Below, in pieces: positions 60,501 to 64,000 of a stretch of 64,000 nucleotides of DNA. The DNA lies in assembly GCA_039105265.1 (NCBI GenBank), contig JAPFFF010000010.1, forward strand, positions 5,580,001 to 5,644,000. Direction: 5' to 3'. This DNA comes from Tritrichomonas musculus. Its lineage: Eukaryota; Parabasalia; Tritrichomonadida; Tritrichomonadidae. The notes beneath the pieces were generated by a model, which worked only from the letters and a program-made list of their open reading frames with translations, had not been told where the DNA came from and made no database searches. The stretch's first letter is position 1; each line of letters starts with the position of its first letter. Both the position numbers and the translations under genes were made by a program.

Positions 60501-60622
60501 GTCATTCGTGGAGATGGAACACCTTTTTGGTCCATTTCTGAAACATTTGGTGTGGTCCATTTTTCATGAATCTCATATGGTTCTTGGTCAATAGTTCCAC
60601 TAGCGCCTCGGAATTTAAACAT
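57545..60622 (-). CDS. Ubiquitin carboxyl-terminal hydrolase, USP7/Ubp15 type
   Basis: 1025 residues in USP7 order: a MATH-like (TRAF) N-terminal domain (about 15-135), a USP catalytic domain (about 147-455) and a long C-terminal stretch of ubiquitin-like folds. The Cys box GLQNQGCTCYMNSAL places catalytic Cys159, and the His box GTSYGGHYYAFAR places His402, followed by WYKFDDDSVSIV. The core also has DVQEFLNKLIDNIE and PPVLNVLLKRFDYD. It removes ubiquitin from target proteins, in nucleus or cytosol. Length matches human USP7 (1102). Start chosen at 60622, giving MFKFRGASG; single exon. It lies tail-to-tail with the BTB-like gene. Confidence 0.95.
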   Translation of the reverse strand: MFKFRGASGTIDQEPYEIHEKWTTPNVSEMDQKGVPSPRMTASDKTWRIICYPKGYKTTDYFSVIFYCCKLKEDHNVKFSIQTLDGKKTAKQFSEYNFSSAVPNRGFFEFIPLDDLDSYTVDGKLIFQIDIIFDPPQSKGINYRKTVGFIGLQNQGCTCYMNSALECLFHIIAFRKIVFQLPTNGKEDVKTNIPLALQRLFILLQKSSFSPSTQELTNAFGWGTLDVFLQHDVQEFLNKLIDNIEKKMKGTDNENAIASLFRGKTVNFIKCLTVDYSSEREELFYDIQLPVKNMKNIEESLRSSIQDETLEGKNQYEAEGYGKVDALMGARYLELPPVLNVLLKRFDYDNYTGQLVKVGNRFEFPFELDMLPYMSEKANPDECYTYELFSVLVQLGTSYGGHYYAFARTSPERKWYKFDDDSVSIVDEKTAIDDNFGGQSKLYSAYYLVYIRKTEIEKIMAPIKNEDIPSHLRDYYQEWKSQHNGLPPNIYLQILNEKAYGNSIKMNGQITPDLQSLETPIKTPVNIKFKDLLPEFKRRAGINPESDAVLWTLGPSGFPSRQISPECNINQHFRSSSKMFVTENNQELKSIKLEDARPFIISFYDPKASDSLRFIKFVVLTVKSNFVPLEKEVRSILNINDDSVKLNAYYCRSKDKIQEINTESTIDELKATNGMIVFQLPPNHETAYTIPTEKLEENDNSVKLYRSINLIPELKAETYPEFNEFINFATLYNFSAIDEPDNITFKLLINNNGPLSSFLRSVRKSLYLSDRDSVLLFTKDTKGLPSKRPIDFSSKVTIRQLIFGKSLFYKIIENTSQEELAKKVSFKISVVNENLEVLQAPILLMPKSFQVDDVIGRIKENKIVPQDKPVRLLQIIGSRIIKIMDQDTDLSHQVDYNYRAEVIPEDQIDCPEDHLIRVTLSIDLTIPINGCSGTPFIFRIEDNEKFVDTKERLSKIIKESSNKLSFAYTNNCIELKNFKMLKDDDVLSDLLHGNNTMIFAFIPVDHRRAVRNKPFSWNSGVTIYN

Positions 60623-61351
60623 TGTCTTTCAACAAAGATTTTGAAATAAAATTTAAAGGCAAAAATTGATTCACCATTTATTTTTTGAATATATTGGGCC
60701 ATTCTTTATTGCATTCAATTTTTTTTATAATCCATTGAATTACATTTTTATATCACATGGATGAATTATAATATTTTTTGAGAATAATTAATTTTTGGTC
60801 AAAAAATAATGAGTTTTCTTCTTATAAAAATTGAATTAACGATTATTTTTAAGTTAAATATTCAATTATTTTTTATTTTGAAACCAATCATAAAAAAATG
60901 TTTATATCGCATAAGTTTTTTATTATTTTTTAGTATTATTGTATTGATTAAATTAGTAATGAAATCAATAAAGTATTTGCTGAAGAAAACTCCAATTAAA
61001 ATACTTTTATTTATTTATTTGATTTTTATGTTTGGTATCAATATTCAATATCAGACTAAATGATTGAAATTGGATCATTTGCAAAATTTGTTGGGTAACA
61101 TCCAATAATTCAATAATAAATTTAGTTCATATAAAAAAAAATTGTTAATTACAAAGTTTTTTGAGGAATAATCTTGTCCTGTTCTTTAATATTTTACTCG
61201 ATAAACATCAAATGCTGCAATGCTGTTGATCTTAAAAAAAAAATTTCAAACTGTTCTCAAAAAATTGAATAACATTTCAAATAAAATAAATATTCGTTAT
61301 TATATTTTTTCAATTTTTTTGATAAACCCTTATTAATTCTCATTAGAAAAA
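60623..61351. other. AT-rich divergent promoter region
   Basis: Spacer between two divergent genes. An 84-codon frame at 60809-61063 encodes only Ile/Phe/Leu/Lys-rich sequence, as expected by chance from AT-rich DNA, and I do not call it a gene. Confidence 0.45.
61340..61345 (+). promoter_or_regulatory. Initiator-like motif of the NEK kinase gene
   Basis: TCATTA with its A 10 nt before the ATG, matching the trichomonad initiator TCAYW in sequence and in distance. Confidence 0.45.
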
Positions 61352-62809
61352 ATGTCTGATCCTATGAAAAGATACAAAGATAAGCGTCAGATAGGAAAAG
61401 GAAGCTATGGGAAGGTTTATTTAATGCGAGATACAAAAACAAATGAACTTGTAGTTGTCAAAACAATTCCCATTAAAGGAAAAGATCCAAAAAGTAAAAC
61501 ATCCGCTCAAAAAGAAGCTAAGCTATTAAGAATGATGCAACACCCTAATATTATTATGTATCTTGATTCATTTTTTGACTCTCAGGGCGATTTTTGTATT
61601 GTATTAGAATATGCTGATGGATATGATCTTCAAAAATATCTTGAAACTCATAAACAACTTTCAGAAAAGCAAGTTCTCCAAGTGTTTACTCAAATTATAC
61701 TTGGTTTAGATTATATTCATTCACAAAATGTTTTACATCGTGATATCAAAACAGCTAATGTTTTTCTTTTTCGAAAAGGTCTTGTGAAATTAGGTGATTT
61801 TGGTATTGCAAGAGAAGTTTCTGAAGGAGAGTTAGCGAAAACATTAATTGGTACCCCTTATTTTATGTGCCCTGAACTTCTTAAAGGTCAAAGGTATGGT
61901 TTTCCTGCAGATATATGGGCTGCTGGCTGTGTTCTTTTTGAAATCATCGCTGGAAAGCATGCATTCACAGGGAAATCACGAGAAGAGCTATTTGCAAATA
62001 TAATGAGCGGTAAAATGCCACAAATGCCTACACAATATTCAAAGCCACTTATAAATCTTCTTTGCTCAATGCTTGCTCAAGATCCTGCAAAACGGCCAAC
62101 CTGTAAAGAAATATTATCGACTGACGTAATAGTTCAAGGTCTTGATTCGTTACAAGAAAAGCTTATGAAGCACTTTGGTAAAAGTTCTTCACATATTGAG
62201 CGGCCAGTCAACAATGTCCCATCGTCATCTTCACACTCTAAAAGTTCATCTAAGTCGAAATCAAAAAGCAAACACTCTCATCAAAGTCAATTGAGCACAC
62301 AGCAGCAAACTCAGCATGAACAGCAAAATTCGCAAATTCAACAAAATCAACCAAGTCAAATTCAAGTTCAAAATCAAGGTGCACAACAAAGTCAGCAATC
62401 ATTCTTTGATGAAACAGATGATGAAAATCAACATACTATTCCAGACTGGCTCTTAGGAAATGAAACAGTTGCTCAAGATCTAAAAAGGCAAAGTCAACGT
62501 CATCTTGAAAAAGATGCAAATAGGCTTTTGGGTGTTATTAGATCTTCAATTACCAGAATATCGCTTAAGTCAATTCCTAGTTTTCGTGCACCTCCAACAA
62601 TTACTGGTAATTTGACTGAGAGGAAAAAGAGGCTTGAAGAAGATGCAAAAATTGGACTTGGTGATAAATATGATATGGCCTACAGATTTATTAAAAAGTA
62701 TGGACAAGAAAATAGAGAAGAATTAATCAAACAACTTAATATGTTGAAAATTCCTGAAAGAGAGCTGCGGATGATAGAAACCATAACAGCCATAGAAGCA
62801 TGTGAATAA
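61352..62809 (+). CDS. NEK-family serine/threonine protein kinase
   Basis: 485 residues. The kinase domain fills residues about 8-262: Gly loop IGKGSYGKV, Lys37 in VVVKTI, HRDIKTANV with catalytic Asp131, DFG at 149-151, and the activation-segment end GTPYFMCPE with a Thr before Pro as in NEK kinases. The tail (about 285-485) is Ser-rich, then Gln-rich, then helical (GLGDKYDMAYRFIKKYGQEN). NEK kinases control mitosis, centrosomes and flagella, and are strongly expanded in flagellated protists, so a flagellar or division role is likely. All catalytic residues are present, so it should be active. Confidence 0.95.
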   Translation: MSDPMKRYKDKRQIGKGSYGKVYLMRDTKTNELVVVKTIPIKGKDPKSKTSAQKEAKLLRMMQHPNIIMYLDSFFDSQGDFCIVLEYADGYDLQKYLETHKQLSEKQVLQVFTQIILGLDYIHSQNVLHRDIKTANVFLFRKGLVKLGDFGIAREVSEGELAKTLIGTPYFMCPELLKGQRYGFPADIWAAGCVLFEIIAGKHAFTGKSREELFANIMSGKMPQMPTQYSKPLINLLCSMLAQDPAKRPTCKEILSTDVIVQGLDSLQEKLMKHFGKSSSHIERPVNNVPSSSSHSKSSSKSKSKSKHSHQSQLSTQQQTQHEQQNSQIQQNQPSQIQVQNQGAQQSQQSFFDETDDENQHTIPDWLLGNETVAQDLKRQSQRHLEKDANRLLGVIRSSITRISLKSIPSFRAPPTITGNLTERKKRLEEDAKIGLGDKYDMAYRFIKKYGQENREELIKQLNMLKIPERELRMIETITAIEACE

Positions 62810-62909
62810 ATGTTAATAGATATAAAATGTTTTTGTTTGTTTGTTAGTATATTTGTAAATTATTCAAAAAAATCATGATCTATTCAATTTAATTTGAAAT
62901 AAAATATTA

Positions 62910-64000
62910 ATGATCTTCATTTTTATCTTTTTAATAAAATGCAATCATAGTGAAAATAATGGAGATCTTTACCTTCTCTTTGTTAGACCTGATAGAAATC
63001 CGCTAGAAATGTATCCGCCAACTAAACTTCCTTTATGTATTCATAATTCGATGCCAGGATTTGATTTAATTGTTTGCTCGAAGTGCAAAAGGAAAATAAT
63101 ACATATAACGCGAGATTATACAGAATCATTTCAGCCATGGTGTTCAACAGAACTAACATTTGAAAATTATACTTTACTTGCAGATCAATTAAAAGAAAAT
63201 TATTCAATATGTTTCAGTTCAGGTGACAAATCAGTTAGGATTCCCATTGGTCATGAGAAATCATTATATACTCAATATAGTTTTTATTTTTCAGAGAACA
63301 ATGGATATATCTCACTTTCCAAAGTCTCAACATCAAAACTTGTCAATTTTACTATTGGAAAACAATTAAATTTTTTATACCAAATTATTTTTACAGATTC
63401 ACAAACGTTAATGCCCAATCCAATTGCCAACCCTAGACTAACAGATCAACAGGATGGAAGTTCAAAGTCAAGCAATTCCCTTATATACTTTTTCTTATTT
63501 AGTATTATCTTTTTAATTATTATTGCTTTTTTCGTTTTAAAACCAGATTTTCTCTCTAATGAAATGATGAACCCAATTGCCACAATTCCATCAAATAATT
63601 TTTTAATTGTAACTTTATCTGGAGCTGGAGCTGGTGTATATGGTTATGTAATTATTATTTTAATTCTATATTTGCTTAAAATACCGTTCGAATCGTTATC
63701 AATTATTCTTGTGGTTCCAGCAATAGCATCTGCGGTTTTTACGGGGGCTGCAACGTCATTTATTTGTACGATTTGCAGGTTAAAAGATGTAGCGAGTGCA
63801 TTGTATTTTGCTCCTCTTATATCGCCTGCAATTGTTTTATATATTATTTTTTCTATTCAATGGATTCCTATTTGCTTTGAATCTTGTATAACAATTCCAA
63901 TGAAAGTTGTTTTTTATTACATTGTTACAGTAGTGATTGTGAAGCTTCCTGTCAATCTTATAGCAGGTATTATAGCAGGATCGTTTGTTACTCCGCCTCC
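62910..64000 (+). CDS. TM9 (nonaspanin)-like membrane protein, 3' end outside window
   Basis: Open from ATG 62910 to the window edge (363 complete codons). It begins with a signal peptide (MIFIFIFLIKC) and a lumenal region of about 180 residues with YPPTKLPLCI, FENYTLLADQLKENYSICFS and LVNFTIGKQLNFLYQIIF, resembling the N-terminal part of TM9SF/EMP70 proteins. The first span is SLIYFFLFSIIFLIIIAFFV (about 192), and several more follow, with SGAGAGVYGYVI, GAATSFI and PVNLIAGIIAGSF recalling the TM9 core. TM9 proteins sort membrane cargo in Golgi and endosomes. The lumenal part is shorter than usual. Confidence 0.7.
   Translation, partial: MIFIFIFLIKCNHSENNGDLYLLFVRPDRNPLEMYPPTKLPLCIHNSMPGFDLIVCSKCKRKIIHITRDYTESFQPWCSTELTFENYTLLADQLKENYSICFSSGDKSVRIPIGHEKSLYTQYSFYFSENNGYISLSKVSTSKLVNFTIGKQLNFLYQIIFTDSQTLMPNPIANPRLTDQQDGSSKSSNSLIYFFLFSIIFLIIIAFFVLKPDFLSNEMMNPIATIPSNNFLIVTLSGAGAGVYGYVIIILILYLLKIPFESLSIILVVPAIASAVFTGAATSFICTICRLKDVASALYFAPLISPAIVLYIIFSIQWIPICFESCITIPMKVVFYYIVTVVIVKLPVNLIAGIIAGSFVTPP

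Noticed and set aside
60809-61063. 84-codon hydrophobic frame
   Set aside because: Ile/Phe/Lys-rich product expected by chance in AT-rich DNA; no supporting motif.
1-64000. CRISPR array
   Set aside because: The tandem arrays at 39.3-40.0 kb have no unique spacers between repeats and lie in a eukaryotic element.

Overview
The window looks like nuclear DNA of a parabasalid protist, a trichomonad such as Tritrichomonas or a close relative. The evidence is the very AT-rich background, single-exon genes on both strands, TCAYW-type initiator motifs about 10-15 nt before some start codons, and typical trichomonad families: a WD40/BEACH-type protein, Sel1, ankyrin and BspA-like leucine-rich repeat proteins, a BTB-like protein and a NEK kinase. 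A whole Maverick/Polinton element, abundant in this group, is also present. The species is an inference; no marker rRNA is present.

Layout. 1-11 kb: end of a WD40 (probably BEACH) gene, three identical tRNA-Gln(UUG) genes, a broken ankyrin gene with an inverted copy of its own 3' end, a BspA-like remnant, a long coiled-coil gene, a Myb/SANT-like protein, spliceosomal Sm-D2 and a Sel1-repeat protein. 11-18.7 kb: an island of DNA transposons. A 248-bp TTAA-flanked MITE sits near the left; a 2.3-kb element with 8-bp target duplications carries a deleted hAT element with its own perfect 8-bp duplications; a 384-bp element contains a tRNA-like sequence. A divergent kinase-like gene lies inside this island.

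19.36-40.72 kb: a 21,350-bp Polinton bounded by the 6-bp duplication CACGTT and 457-bp terminal inverted repeats that read as identical, so the insertion is recent and the element looks whole. Its parts include a protein-primed DNA polymerase B with an embedded HNH-type module, a retroviral-type integrase, a double-jelly-roll major capsid candidate, an FtsK/A32-like packaging ATPase, a tail-fibre-like protein, a NUMOD4-HNH endonuclease, a short amphipathic-helix protein, a 43-residue membrane protein and several unknowns. Two minisatellites lie near its right end. No adenain-type protease was recognised.

40.7-44.7 kb: a broken superfamily-2 helicase fossil of probable viral or mobile origin with a small downstream gene, then a 652-bp Mutator-like element (9-bp duplications) with a second copy of the 248-bp MITE nested in it. 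45-64 kb: host genes again: a BspA-like repeat protein, a 2.7-kb AT-rich gap, an unknown proline-rich protein, an importin-beta-like HEAT protein, an XRCC2/RAD51-paralog-like ATPase, a BTB-like protein, a USP7-type deubiquitinase, a NEK kinase and the 5' part of a TM9-type membrane protein running off the right edge.

The host genes are unrelated housekeeping and lineage-specific genes and do not form an operon. The Polinton genes form a functional set for replication (polymerase), integration (integrase), and particle assembly and entry (capsid, ATPase, fibre, membrane-active peptide).
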